Assembly: GCF_030519475.1 (NCBI RefSeq)
Contig: NZ_JAUMKD010000003.1
Location: 620,001 to 684,000, forward strand
DNA: 64,000 nt
Origin: Micromonospora sp. C28SCA-DRY-2
GTDB lineage: Bacteria > Actinomycetota > Actinomycetes > Mycobacteriales > Micromonosporaceae
Direction: 5' to 3'
Shown: in pieces, positions 1 to 8,636 of the stretch
How the letters are laid out: each line of letters starts with the position of its first letter
Numbering within the stretch: position 1 is the first letter of the stretch
Program-made: the position numbers and the translations under genes
Notes under the pieces: model-generated
Database searches by the model: none
What the model was told of the DNA's origin: nothing
What the model saw: the letters and a program-made list of their open reading frames with translations, nothing else

Positions 1-369
1 CGCCCGGCGCGAGCGCTCAACCTACCCGGCGGCGCCGGCACGCTCAGCCCGGGTGCCCCCGCTGACCTGGCCGTCTTCTCGGTGGCGGAGGGACCGTTCG
101 AGCTGGTCGACGCCCACGGGCAACGCCGCGTCGGCAAGCAGCGGCTGGTCAACGAGGCCACGTACCTGGGCGGACGCCTGCTGCCGCCGCGGCTGCCCGA
201 GCCGCCGCGCCCGTGGATTCCGCTCACCACCGCGCAGCGACATGCCCTGGACGACCGGGCCGACGTGCTGCGTGCGCTGTTCAGCACGCCTCTGGTCGGA
301 CCAGACGGGCTGTCCGAACAGTTTCCCCGGCGACCGGAGGAGTCTCCGGGTACGGACGAGAGAGGTTGA
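1..369 (+). CDS. amidohydrolase/deacetylase family metallohydrolase, C-terminal part (partial)
   Basis: The reading frame is open from the first base of the window and ends with TGA at 367-369, so only the C-terminus (about 122 residues) is present. The segment LSPGAPADLAVFSV followed by GKQRLVNEATYLGGRLL is the closing beta-sandwich typical of dihydroorotase-like amidohydrolases, where the last strands describe a side chain 'VDAHG..R' and 'NEATYLGGRLL'. The metal-binding HxH and Asp residues would lie upstream of the window, so activity and substrate cannot be judged. The RidA gene follows 2 bp downstream, suggesting one transcript. Confidence 0.65.
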   Translation, partial: RPARALNLPGGAGTLSPGAPADLAVFSVAEGPFELVDAHGQRRVGKQRLVNEATYLGGRLLPPRLPEPPRPWIPLTTAQRHALDDRADVLRALFSTPLVGPDGLSEQFPRRPEESPGTDERG

Positions 370-371
370 CC

Positions 372-749
372 ATGCCCAAGCGCGTCATCACCACCGACCA
401 GGCCGCTCCGCCCGGGGGCCCGTACTCCCAGGCGGTCGTCGCGGGCGACCATGTGTATCTGGCTGGCGCGACCCCGGTACTGCCCGACGGGACGTGGGTG
501 CGCGGCGCGTTCGCGGAGCAGGCGCGGGCGGCCTTCACCAACCTCGCTCGCGTCGCCGAGGCTGCCGGCGCCGACCTGACCCAGGCCGTCCGCGTCGGGG
601 TCTACCTACGCGACTTCGCCCACTTCGCCGAGATGAACAAGATTTACGTAGAGTTCTTCGGCGAGCGGAACCTGCCGGTCCGCACGACGCTGCCGGTCGC
701 GCTGGACGGCTTCGACATCGAGGTCGACGCCATTCTGTACACCGGGTAG
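372..749 (+). CDS. RidA family (YjgF/YER057c/UK114) enamine/imine deaminase
   Basis: A 125-residue protein of the normal RidA length. The N-terminal PPGGPYSQAVVAGDHVYLAG and the C-terminal LPVRTTLPVALDGFDIEVDAI are the family signatures; the Arg in the PVRTT segment is the conserved substrate-carboxylate ligand. Known members hydrolyse reactive enamines/imines released by PLP enzymes and act in the cytosol as trimers. The ATG at 372 is chosen because GAGAGGT lies just upstream and homologues begin at this point. The gene follows the amidohydrolase by 2 bp, so the pair is probably co-transcribed; the RidA member may deal with an imine intermediate of that pathway (inference). Confidence 0.85.
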   Translation: MPKRVITTDQAAPPGGPYSQAVVAGDHVYLAGATPVLPDGTWVRGAFAEQARAAFTNLARVAEAAGADLTQAVRVGVYLRDFAHFAEMNKIYVEFFGERNLPVRTTLPVALDGFDIEVDAILYTG

Positions 750-810
750 ACACTCACCCGATGCCTGCCCCTCGGACGCACGGGTCTGAGGGTTCCACGT
801 GAACGGATAG

Positions 811-1950
811 CTAGGCCCGGATCCGCGATGCCGCCGAGGCACCCGCGGCCCACACCCTGGTCCCGGCGAACGACACTTCCTTGCCGTGCGCGTCGGCGGC
901 CGCGAACGCGAGCAGTCGCTCGCCCTCGGCGGTCAACTCGGCCCGGTCCCGCTTGCCGAGCCGGTCGAGCGGCTGGACCACCAGCCGTGCCACCTGGCGT
1001 TCTCGGATGATCTTCCAGGTGGCCTTGACGTACCCGTCGACCAGCACGCCCCGCGGCGGTTCGCGCCAAGCGCCGATGGCGCGCAGCGACTCGGCGCCCA
1101 CGAGCCGGGTCCGGTCGGCATGCGACAGCAACAGGTTGTCGTACTCGGCCAGGAACCGCACCGGCGCGGGCGTGTCAGGGTCCGGCCGCGGCGCGTCCTC
1201 CAGGTCGAAGAGCTCGCGCCCGCCCTCGTCCCGGAACCGCCGCAGCGGCAGGCGCTCGAAGACCTCCCGCAGGCGGGTGAGGCCGGACCAGGTCTGCGCG
1301 TCCTGGACGCTGGCGGGCCCGAACGCGGCGAGGTAGCGGCGCACCAGGATCGCCGGGTCCGGCTCGGTGAGCGGCCGGCCGAGCCAGGCGTCGGCGGTGG
1401 TCAGGGTCGGCTGCCCGCTCCTGCCCCACAGCCCGCGTGGGGGCACCTGGACCAGGGGTAGCAGGTTGCGGGCGCCGTGCGCCAGGGAGTTGGCTGGACG
1501 GTCCGGCCACCGTTGCTGGAGGAGCGTCCCCAGCTCCTTGGCGGTACGCGGCTGGGCTTCGACCAGCTCGCGGGCGGCGTCCGCGAGTGCGGTGAGGTCG
1601 AGGTCGCGCAGGCCGGGCGCGAAGGTGGTGTTGGTGCGAAGATCACGGTCGAAGATGGGCTGCGTCCAGGGGCGCATCGCCAGGCAGTCGTCGCCGGTGA
1701 CAAGGTGGATCGTGTTGCGCATCACCGGGATGCGCACCACCCGCCGGTCAAGCAGGAGCTGGCTCAGTTCGTGCGCCTCGAAGCCGTCGATGCGGCTCCA
1801 CAGCCCCACGTAGGGAGCCTGTGGCGCCTGGCCCTGCATGCCGACCAGGTGAACGATCACCTCTTCGGCGGGCATCGCCACGCGCTGGAGCATGAACTGT
1901 CGGGCGAGCGTAGCGCGCCCGAGGGCGCGCGACGACAGCGTCTGGCTCAC
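811..1950 (-). CDS. winged-helix DNA-binding protein, AlkZ-like (HTH_42 superfamily)
   Basis: A 379-residue protein starting at GTG 1950. It contains VHLVGMQGQAPQAPYVGLWSR at residues about 33-54, i.e. the QxQ motif that in the HTH_42 family distinguishes AlkZ-like DNA glycosylases from the YcaQ type (QxD). Other family landmarks are RNTIHLV near 80 and the C-terminal FLAEYDNLLLSHADRTR and GYVKATW segments. Characterised members excise bulky alkylated bases or unhook interstrand crosslinks; most family members in actinomycetes are uncharacterised. A paralogue lies at 27025-28131. A glycosylase role is an inference from family only; many database records say just 'winged helix DNA-binding domain'. 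Confidence 0.8.
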   Translation of the reverse strand: MSQTLSSRALGRATLARQFMLQRVAMPAEEVIVHLVGMQGQAPQAPYVGLWSRIDGFEAHELSQLLLDRRVVRIPVMRNTIHLVTGDDCLAMRPWTQPIFDRDLRTNTTFAPGLRDLDLTALADAARELVEAQPRTAKELGTLLQQRWPDRPANSLAHGARNLLPLVQVPPRGLWGRSGQPTLTTADAWLGRPLTEPDPAILVRRYLAAFGPASVQDAQTWSGLTRLREVFERLPLRRFRDEGGRELFDLEDAPRPDPDTPAPVRFLAEYDNLLLSHADRTRLVGAESLRAIGAWREPPRGVLVDGYVKATWKIIRERQVARLVVQPLDRLGKRDRAELTAEGERLLAFAAADAHGKEVSFAGTRVWAAGASAASRIRA

Positions 1951-2059
1951 GTCAGCCCGGCCAAGAAGTGGCGGATGTCCCGCAGGTCACCGCCCCCTGC
2001 TGCTCCCAATCTGCTTCCCCCCGATCCGAAATGCCTAAGAGAGTAAACCCGCACCACGA

Positions 2060-2803
2060 TCAGCTGCGGCGCAGCACCAGCGTCACGAAGCCCAGAACGT
2101 CGCGGTACCCGCGCAACCACTGGTCGCGGTGCTCCCGGGCGACGGTGAGTGCCTCGGCGGCGTCCGGATGACCGGGATTGTCCAGCGCCCACTCGGTGAG
2201 CGAGCCGACCCACGACCATTCGTAGTCGTCCCACTCGGCGGCGTCGCTGACATGGGCGTACACCGGCGCCCAGCCGGCCTGCTCGGCAGCGTCGACCAGG
2301 CCGGCGAGGTCGGTGAATTCCGCCGGCTTCACACTGAGCGCCGCGAGTGCCTCCGGAGTCGGCGGGACCTGCCAGAACCCCTCACCGACCAGCAGGATGC
2401 CGTCGGCGTTCACATGCCGACCGGCCAGCTCCAGCGTCCCGGCGAATCCACCGAACGCGTGTGTCGAACCGACGCACAGCACCAGGTCGTAATCGCCGTC
2501 GGGCACGTACGTGCGGGCGTCGCGCTCGTGCAGCGTTAGCCGGTCGGCGAGGCCGCGTTCGGCGGCGGCGCCGGCGGCACGTTCGAGGGCGTACCGGCTG
2601 ACGTCCACGCCGTCCGCGTGCCCGTCAGGGTAGTGAGCGAGGGCCTGCAGCGCCCAGGCTCCCTCTCCGCAGCCGAGGTCGAGGACACGAGCCGCCGGTT
2701 GGCGGCCCGCTCGGCGCAGGAGTCGGTTCAGGTTGACACCGGAGATCGGGGCCGCGATCGGGTGGTGCGAGTGCGCGATGCTGCTGAGCCGTTGACGATC
2801 CAT
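2060..2803 (-). CDS. class I SAM-dependent methyltransferase
   Basis: About 247 residues from the ATG at 2803; an upstream in-frame ATG at 2818 would add five residues. The SAM-binding glycine loop VLDLGCGEGAW is at about residues 40-50, the acidic end of strand beta-2 is GVDVSRYAL, and DYDLVLCVGSTHAFGG is motif IV. Substrate cannot be deduced; the Trp/Asp-rich C-terminal half (EWDDYEWSWVGSL) matches small-molecule methyltransferases rather than RNA or protein enzymes. It sits on the minus strand 110 bp upstream (in transcription order) of the AlkZ-like gene, with no clear terminator between them. Confidence 0.8.
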   Translation of the reverse strand: MDRQRLSSIAHSHHPIAAPISGVNLNRLLRRAGRQPAARVLDLGCGEGAWALQALAHYPDGHADGVDVSRYALERAAGAAAERGLADRLTLHERDARTYVPDGDYDLVLCVGSTHAFGGFAGTLELAGRHVNADGILLVGEGFWQVPPTPEALAALSVKPAEFTDLAGLVDAAEQAGWAPVYAHVSDAAEWDDYEWSWVGSLTEWALDNPGHPDAAEALTVAREHRDQWLRGYRDVLGFVTLVLRRS

Positions 2804-2926
2804 CGTCGAAGTCAACACGAGTCCGGTCGCGCCCGCACTCGGGTTGTCGTGCCGTGCACGTGTCCGGGGCAGGAGTGCGCAGCCGATCCCGGGCGATCCG
2901 GGCGGCAGCTCATCGCGGCAGTCTGA

Positions 2927-3397
2927 TCAGTAGTGGGCGAGCACCTGCACCACCGGGTGACCGAGCAGCTGAGCCACCCGGGCGAGCTCGGTCCCGTCGA
3001 GTTCGGATCTCGCCCGAGTCGGGTTCATGGCACTCACCTCGAATCGCGCGAACCGGATCGGCTCCTCGTAGTGCAAACTGTCCAACTCGGCGGCGGCACC
3101 GCAGCACGGAACCAGCACGTCCAGGCTGTCGAAGCTCGCTCCGCCGTTCTCCCTGACCACATCGCCCAGCCAGTCCAAGCTGATGTCCGCCTCGCATCGG
3201 GAGCAGGCGATCCGGGTGGTGTACTCGCCAGCGTCGATCAGGGTCACCCGGTCGTAGAACGTGACCTCCACCCGCTCGACCGCATCACCCTGGCCGTAGA
3301 ACAGTTCCGCCACATAAGCAGCGGCGGAGGCGGCGGCCTCGACCGTGGGCTGCCACCGCTGGTCGTCAGGGATCAGACGGATGTAGCTATCACTCAC
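2927..3397 (-). CDS. hypothetical protein with CxxC and CC cysteine clusters
   Basis: A 156-residue protein when read from GTG 3397 (GGAGG lies about 12 nt upstream); the frame is open 22 codons further but that extension is low-complexity. The sequence has IACSRCEADISLDW and later LVPCCGAAAEL, two cysteine pairs about 35 residues apart, consistent with a zinc ribbon or structural zinc knuckle. The C-terminus (LDGTELARVAQLLGHPVVQVLAHY) is helical. I do not recognise a named family. It lies between a methyltransferase and an EEP-fold gene, all on the minus strand. Confidence 0.6.
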   Translation of the reverse strand: MSDSYIRLIPDDQRWQPTVEAAASAAAYVAELFYGQGDAVERVEVTFYDRVTLIDAGEYTTRIACSRCEADISLDWLGDVVRENGGASFDSLDVLVPCCGAAAELDSLHYEEPIRFARFEVSAMNPTRARSELDGTELARVAQLLGHPVVQVLAHY

Positions 3398-3484
3398 GAT
3401 GCCTACGATGCCTCCTCCCCTGACGGACGGGCATGGCTGACGCGCGCCTGGTCGCCCGCTCATCGGTTGACTGGACGCGTACCG

Positions 3485-4375
3485 CTAGGGGATGTCCACC
3501 CAGGTGCCCGGTGGGTGCGGCGGAAGGCGGAGGTCCACGAGCACCCCGACATGGTCACTCGCCCACACCCCGTCAACCGGCTCAGCGAACACTCGCCGGC
3601 AGTTCAGCACGTCGAGGGTTGCCCCATGCGGGCCGCACCGGACCAGGACGTAGTCGATTCGGCGCCCCCGGTCCAGCGGCATCTGCCCGGCCCGCACCAG
3701 CGGATTGTCCGGCGAGAAGGTGTGCCCCGGCTCCGCGCGGTGAACCGCCTGCCAGCAGTCCTGGTAGCAGACGCTGACGCCAGCCAGCGACTGCCGGCCG
3801 GTCCAGAAGCGGACGCTGGCGGCGTCGGGTGTCGCGTCGAAGTCGCCCAGCAGCACCACGTGCGGTTCGGTGCCCGGGCCGTCCGGGTCGAGCGGTTCGG
3901 ACCGCTCGGCAACGAGTTCCTCGATGTGCCGGGCCGTCCGCACCGCCTGCAGTTCCCGCTCGTACTCGGCGTCGTACTGCCAGGCGGGCTTGTGATGGGC
4001 GATGAGCACCGGTCCCAGCGGCGGCGGCGCCGCGACCTCCACCACGACCGCGGCACTCCATGGCAGCACCGCGGTGCGCGGGGTGACATGCAGGTCGACA
4101 ACACCGACTGTACGCACCGGCCACCGGCTGCCCAGCACGGCGCCGACCCCGTCGGCCGACCGCCCCGGGTGCGGTACGAGGTGATAGTCCGGCCCGAGCA
4201 GGCCGGCGGCCTCGTCCACGTCCCCGCCGCCGGCGACCTCCTGCAGGGCCACCACGTCCGGCCGCAGCTCGCGCAGCCCGTCAACGAGCACCGCCCGACG
4301 GCGTGGCCAGTCGGCGAAGAACGGCGCAAGGACGTTCAGGGTCAGTACCCGCAGGCTGGCAGGCTTGTCGGCCAT
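3485..4375 (-). CDS. endonuclease/exonuclease/phosphatase (EEP) family hydrolase
   Basis: A 296-residue single-domain protein. EEP landmarks are in order: LRVLTLNVLAPFF (N-terminal Asn), VVALQEVAG (metal-binding Glu), HHKPAWQYDAEYERELQ, VVLLGDFDAT (catalytic Asp/Asn position, here GDFD rather than the usual GDFN), RIDYVLVR, and the C-terminal WASDHVGVLVDL (Asp-His pair). These are the residues of the DNase I-like metal-dependent phosphoesterase fold. No signal peptide is seen, so it is probably cytoplasmic. Substrate is unknown. A second, more diverged EEP gene occurs at 22464-23258. Confidence 0.85.
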   Translation of the reverse strand: MADKPASLRVLTLNVLAPFFADWPRRRAVLVDGLRELRPDVVALQEVAGGGDVDEAAGLLGPDYHLVPHPGRSADGVGAVLGSRWPVRTVGVVDLHVTPRTAVLPWSAAVVVEVAAPPPLGPVLIAHHKPAWQYDAEYERELQAVRTARHIEELVAERSEPLDPDGPGTEPHVVLLGDFDATPDAASVRFWTGRQSLAGVSVCYQDCWQAVHRAEPGHTFSPDNPLVRAGQMPLDRGRRIDYVLVRCGPHGATLDVLNCRRVFAEPVDGVWASDHVGVLVDLRLPPHPPGTWVDIP

Positions 4376-4437
4376 CACACCATCCTGTGCCCGATGCCGA
4401 GCCCCGGCAACCGGGATGGCGCACGGAGCTTCGAGCC

Positions 4438-4848
4438 CTAGCCCGACCGTGCGCCGTGCGCGTTGATGGCCGCCACCAGTTCACCGAACATCGCCTCGTA
4501 AGCCTCGCTGAGGCTTTCCACCAACTCGTGCGGCAGAAGGTCGGTTGTCCAGACCACAGTGGCTACGCCGTCGCCGTCCGTCAGCACCCGCATCTCGGCC
4601 TGGTGGTGCTCCGCCCCGGGGAACCCGGGGATCGTGTAGACGGCCCGCATGGTCGCGGGATCGACGGTCACGTTGCGCTCCCAGATCTCGCTGCCGTCGG
4701 CCAGCGTGACCACGCGGTAGTCGCCCTCTTGGCGCTCGCTCTGACAAGCTGAGAAGACGTGCACCTCCGAGCGTGTGTAGCGATCCAGGAAATCCCACGC
4801 CACGTCCGCCGGCACCGTCAGCTTCGCCGCACGATAAATGGATCCCAT
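4438..4848 (-). CDS. SRPBCC family protein (polyketide cyclase/dehydratase-like)
   Basis: A 136-residue protein starting with MGSIYRAAKLTVPADVAWDFL at ATG 4848; the frame is open upstream but with no family sequence. The pattern VPADVAWDFLDRY, YRVVTLADGSEIWERNV, and the C-terminal amphipathic helix ELVESLSEAYEAMFGELVAAI is that of the helix-grip START/Bet v1 fold, which binds hydrophobic ligands. The WTTDLLPHELVE motif recurs in the paralogue at 25196-25603 as IHDVLPHDLAK. Ligand unknown. It lies 59 bp upstream of the EEP gene on the same strand. Confidence 0.8.
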   Translation of the reverse strand: MGSIYRAAKLTVPADVAWDFLDRYTRSEVHVFSACQSERQEGDYRVVTLADGSEIWERNVTVDPATMRAVYTIPGFPGAEHHQAEMRVLTDGDGVATVVWTTDLLPHELVESLSEAYEAMFGELVAAINAHGARSG

Positions 4849-5115
4849 CCGCCCCACTCGGTCACTCGGTTCGGCTGTCGGCCTCGCCGCCAACCCTTGC
4901 ACATCCGACGATGGAGGGGAATGCGGCGGGCCATTCCGCGGGAAGCGGCTGAGCGCACCTCCCATCGTGGACGCCGACGAGCTTCCGCTGCCGGCGGCCG
5001 CGCTCCCGGCTGTCCAGCTTCACCTGCACCGTTCGCCGACAGCCGCCGGCATCCTCGACGAGCGGCATCCTGGCCGACAGCTCCTATCGGCTGCCGCCGG
5101 CCGGACGGCCCGGAC

Positions 5116-5847
5116 TCACCTCAGGTGCCGGGCGAAGAACCGGTTCCCGTCGTCCCCCTCGAAGGGCGGGACGCCGGTGTGCCCGCCCATGTTGGCGTGC
5201 AGCGTCTTCTCGGTGGAGCCGAAGGCGTCGAACAGGTCCAGGGCCAGCTGCCGGTCGTTTCCCTCGTCGTCCCACTGCAACAGGACCAGCAGCGGAATGG
5301 TGACCTGCCGGGCCTCCTCGACCATGGCGCGGGGCACGAAACTGCCGGCGAACAGCAGGGCGGCCGCGATGCGCGGCTCGACCACCGCCAGCCGGAGACC
5401 GATGGCGATCACGCCTCCCGAGTACCCGACGGGGCCGCGGATCCCGGGCAGCGCGAGGAGGGCGTCCAGGGCGGCCCGCCATTCCGGGACCGCCTTGTCG
5501 ACCAGCGGGCGGACCAGCCGGTCGACGACCTCGTCGGGGACCGGTTCGCCGGCCTCCAGTGCCCGGCGCAGGTCGGCGCGGGCCTCCTCGGCGACGGCGA
5601 AACGGGGCCGGTCGCCGCCGCCGGGGAGTTCGATGGTGGCCGCGGCGAAGCCCGCCGCCACGGCGTGCCGGGCCCGGGCCACCAGCCGGGGGTACATCCT
5701 GCGCAGTCCGCCGGGGTGGCCGACCAGGATCAGCGGCGCCGGTGCGGATGCGGATTCGGGCGTCCACAGGACGCCGGGGATCTCGCCGAGGCTGAATTCG
5801 CGCTCGAGGACGCCGCCGTCGAGGCGCTGTTCGGAAGTGAATCGCAC
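5116..5847 (-). CDS. alpha/beta hydrolase (dienelactone hydrolase-like)
   Basis: A 243-residue alpha/beta hydrolase. The nucleophile elbow is GPVGYSGGVIAIGL (Ser in GYSGG, about residue 148), the acid is likely in LLQWDDEGND, and the catalytic His is in NMGGHTGVP near the C-terminus. An oxyanion-hole HPGG occurs at ILVGHPGGLRR. The N-terminal GEIPGVLWTPESA matches the family that processes small esters. No signal peptide. The start ATG (MRFTSEQRLDGG) was chosen because the region upstream lacks coding character. Substrate is unknown. Confidence 0.8.
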   Translation of the reverse strand: MRFTSEQRLDGGVLEREFSLGEIPGVLWTPESASAPAPLILVGHPGGLRRMYPRLVARARHAVAAGFAAATIELPGGGDRPRFAVAEEARADLRRALEAGEPVPDEVVDRLVRPLVDKAVPEWRAALDALLALPGIRGPVGYSGGVIAIGLRLAVVEPRIAAALLFAGSFVPRAMVEEARQVTIPLLVLLQWDDEGNDRQLALDLFDAFGSTEKTLHANMGGHTGVPPFEGDDGNRFFARHLR

Positions 5848-6177
5848 GGTCGTGCCTTTCGGGAGTGCTCGTGAACGGCGCTCCCGGACGACCTATCGCC
5901 CGACCGTGACCCCGGAGGGGAGCACCCATGTCGATACGTTCACGGGTACCACCTCCTCGCCCTCTGGCACGGCCTCCGGCAAGGTAGCAGTGGCCGCCGT
6001 GGTCCGCCCACCGGTTTTGCGGGGCCGCGAAAGGCGGTCCCGCTCAGCCGGCACGATGCAACGGACTCACAGCCGCTCACCGCCTCCCGAGAGGGACCGC
6101 GGACCGAGCCGGTGACCGACACCGGGCACCGCGGCGGCCCCGGGTCACAGGACTCAGGAATAACGGCAGTCGAGCGG
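5848..6177. other. non-coding gap, about 330 bp
   Basis: Nothing recognisable was found on either strand apart from the presumed promoter of the alpha/beta hydrolase gene near 5850-5900. Short open frames here have no family features. Confidence 0.4.
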
Positions 6178-7653
6178 TCAGCCGGCGTAGCGTGGTTCGC
6201 TGAGCCGGCGGCGGAATTCCGCGTGAGCGGTCTGGAGGACGTCGTTGAGCCGCTCGAGCTCGGACTCGGCCGGTTCTCGCCGCAGCCCGACCCCGATCTT
6301 CAACTCGCCGTCGACGATCGCCACGTCGAGGCGCTCGAGCAGATCCGTGGGGATCCTGGTGATGACGAACTCGCGGAACGCGTCGGCGATCGTGCCCGCC
6401 ATGTCGCCGCACCCGCAGGTGCGGCCATCCAGGACCGCGCCGAGGTGGCTGCGGCCGATCACCGCGTCCCGGTGTACGGGATCGATGACTGCCAGGCCCT
6501 CCTCCAGGACCGTGCGGGCCTCCGACAGCCGTGCCTCGTGCTGGAGGAAGAGGCCGAGGGCGATGCAGGCCCGCCCCACGGTGTCAGGATCGCTGCCGCG
6601 GCGGGCCTGGGTCACCGCCTCGCTCAGCCGTTGCTCCGCCGGGCCCACCTGGCCGGCCTCCTTCAGCGCGAGACCCCAGTTGCGCAGCACCTGACTCAGC
6701 AGCTCCGGGCGACCGATGCGCGCCGCCCTCGCGTGCGCCGACGCGTACGTGCGCAGCGCCGCCTCGGTGTCGCCGGCTTCGTCCTGAGCCATCGCCAAGC
6801 CGAGCGCTGCCATCAGCGCCTCGTCCTGCCGGCCCTGCCGGTCGTACGACGCGAGCACGCGCTCGATCGCGTCGACCCGCCCCGCCTGGTCACCGAGATC
6901 ACGCCCGAGGTTCGCCAGCACGGACAGGGCGTTGAGGGTCGCCTGGTGGTCGACGCCGAGCCGCTCCTCCAAGGCGGCGACCAGGGCGGTGAGCAGGGAC
7001 TTGGACGCCGGGTCGTCGTGGTCCAGCATCCGGACAACGGCCTGCCCGACCTGCTCGACAACCTCGTCCGGCAGTTGGTGCAGGCCCACGAAGAGCGGCT
7101 CGCGGGTGCCACCGGCGTGCACGATCGCCGCTCGCAGCGCCAACGCGGAGGCCACCCGCTCGTGCCCGTTGCGCCACAGGTTGGCCACCGCCTCCTCGAC
7201 GACCTGCCGGGCGCCTGCCACGTCGCCACGCTGCCGCAGCAGGTCCGCCAGCGGTTCGAGGCCGAACGCGTACCCGGCATGCTCCCGTCCGTAGAAGGCG
7301 AGCCGCTCCTGCACGCCGTGGCGTAGCTCCGCCTCGGCCTCGTCGAGTCGTCCGGCCATGCGCAACGCCAACCCGAGGTTGAGTCGGTAGGTCAACTGGT
7401 CCTTGCGGGACTCGTGATCGCGCGGCGGCGCGGAGGCGGCGCGGCGGAAGCACTCGATCGCGCGGTCGAGTTGGTCGGCGTTGAGCAGCACACTGCCGAG
7501 GTCACACTGGGCCGAGGCCCATTCCGGGCTGCCGGGACCGTATACGTCCGTCGCGGCCTGCAACTCGCGCGTCATGAGGTCCTCGGCGTCGCCGATACGG
7601 CCCTCCCGCAGCAACCCGAAGGCCACCTCGACCGGAGCGAAGGGTGTCGTCAC
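6178..7653 (-). CDS. tetratricopeptide repeat protein
   Basis: A 491-residue protein read from GTG 7653 (VTTPFAPVEVAFGLLREGRIG); the frame is open 221 codons further but that part is low-complexity and out of character. At least six helical hairpins of TPR type follow, e.g. LNLGLALRMAGRLDEAEAEL, LEPLADLLRQRGDVAGARQVVEEA, LSVLANLGRDLGDQAGRVDAI and LRNWGLALKEAGQVGPAEQRL. The last 90 residues (from about 400) contain TCGCGD and a non-TPR domain. No transmembrane segment. Likely a protein-protein interaction scaffold; the partner is unknown. No enzymatic motif was seen. Confidence 0.75.
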   Translation of the reverse strand: MTTPFAPVEVAFGLLREGRIGDAEDLMTRELQAATDVYGPGSPEWASAQCDLGSVLLNADQLDRAIECFRRAASAPPRDHESRKDQLTYRLNLGLALRMAGRLDEAEAELRHGVQERLAFYGREHAGYAFGLEPLADLLRQRGDVAGARQVVEEAVANLWRNGHERVASALALRAAIVHAGGTREPLFVGLHQLPDEVVEQVGQAVVRMLDHDDPASKSLLTALVAALEERLGVDHQATLNALSVLANLGRDLGDQAGRVDAIERVLASYDRQGRQDEALMAALGLAMAQDEAGDTEAALRTYASAHARAARIGRPELLSQVLRNWGLALKEAGQVGPAEQRLSEAVTQARRGSDPDTVGRACIALGLFLQHEARLSEARTVLEEGLAVIDPVHRDAVIGRSHLGAVLDGRTCGCGDMAGTIADAFREFVITRIPTDLLERLDVAIVDGELKIGVGLRREPAESELERLNDVLQTAHAEFRRRLSEPRYAG

Positions 7654-7664
7654 GAGCGGCAAGT

Positions 7665-7988
7665 CTAGGGCCCGCCCACCGACGCTCGCGCACCCCTGGG
7701 AACACCTCGAGCCAGGCCAACCCGGCGCGACCAACCAACCCAGCGGGTCTTCGCCGACCCGTCGGCGCCGAGGAGAACCGGCCACGCGGGCTCGTCCGCG
7801 GCGCCGAGCAGGGTCACCCCACTGGCCGCGCACACGTCCCGCCACAGCGCGTCCGCACCGCCGTCGGTCAGGAACAAGGCGGTGACCGGCACCCCGCGTC
7901 GGGCCAACCGTTGCCGGTACCGGCGCAGGTGCGTCGTCAGGTGGACGCCCGGGCAGAACCCTGCTCGCGTGCTCGCCCTGGCGGTCAA
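7665..7988 (-). pseudogene. possible gene remnant upstream of TPR gene
   Basis: A 107-codon frame whose middle (LRRYRQRLARRGVPVTALFLTDGGADALW...GVTLLGAADEPAWPVLL) looks like a real alpha/beta protein tail, while both ends look random. The spacing of the Tyr-Arg helix and the PVTALFLTD strand reminds me weakly of the C-terminus of replication-relaxation proteins of actinomycete plasmids, but I cannot establish that. There is no good ribosome site. It may be the 3' remnant of a lost gene or a small hypothetical protein. Confidence 0.25.
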
Positions 7989-8078
7989 ACAGTCGCGCTA
8001 CGCCCGGTGAGACCTGCCCGGCCGCCCGGACCCGTGAGGGTTCGCCGATATCCTCCGAACCGTAGCGATGACCCACTG

Positions 8079-8636
8079 CTAAACGAGACCCGGCCAGAGA
8101 GTCAGCACGAGGACACCGAGTCCGAGGGTGAAGTCGAGTGCGCCACACCATTCGGACAGCGACCTCGAGACGACTTGGTGGCGCCGCCAATGAGCGAGGT
8201 CCCACAGGGCATGCCCGACGAGTCCGGCCGCGATCAGCACGCGTCCGGCTTCCGGAGAGAGCCAGAGTGCGCCGAGGCTGATCGCGACGAATGCCACAGC
8301 GGCATAGGGCTGCCATCGGTAGAGGTCGGACCTCGTCCAGGTACGGCGGATGAGGCCCGTGACGATCGCCGCGACAATGATCACGACCATCACCGCCAGC
8401 TCGACGACTGGCCCGGTCGAGGTGAGTCGAGTGGCCAGCACCAGGACCACCAGCGCTCCGACAATCGACCAGGACCAGCCAGGTCGGACGGATGCGGCTA
8501 TCACGACGTAGCCCGTCGTCGCCAACATCAGTACCAGTAGCACGCCCGAGAGGCTCTGCGGGTCGTCGGTGGCGAGTCGCGAGACCGCGAACGCGACCCC
8601 GAGCGCCGCGGGCCAGCGATTCAGCAGCGCTCGCAT
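8079..8636 (-). CDS. integral membrane protein of unknown function
   Basis: About 185 residues from ATG 8636 (MRALLNRWPAALGVAF). Five to six hydrophobic segments are visible: ALGVAFAVSRL, GVLLVLMLATTGYVVIA, WSIVGALVVLVLA, VELAVMVVIIVAAIVTGLI, YAAVAFVAISLGALW, VLIAAGLVGHALW and the final LDFTLGLGVLVLTLW. Between the last two is a conserved-looking loop HALWDLAHWRRHQVVSRSLSEWCGALDF, rich in His, Trp, Asp and Cys. I do not recognise the family; the loop could bind a ligand or metal. The upstream extension to 8993 has no coding character. Confidence 0.6.
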   Translation of the reverse strand: MRALLNRWPAALGVAFAVSRLATDDPQSLSGVLLVLMLATTGYVVIAASVRPGWSWSIVGALVVLVLATRLTSTGPVVELAVMVVIIVAAIVTGLIRRTWTRSDLYRWQPYAAVAFVAISLGALWLSPEAGRVLIAAGLVGHALWDLAHWRRHQVVSRSLSEWCGALDFTLGLGVLVLTLWPGLV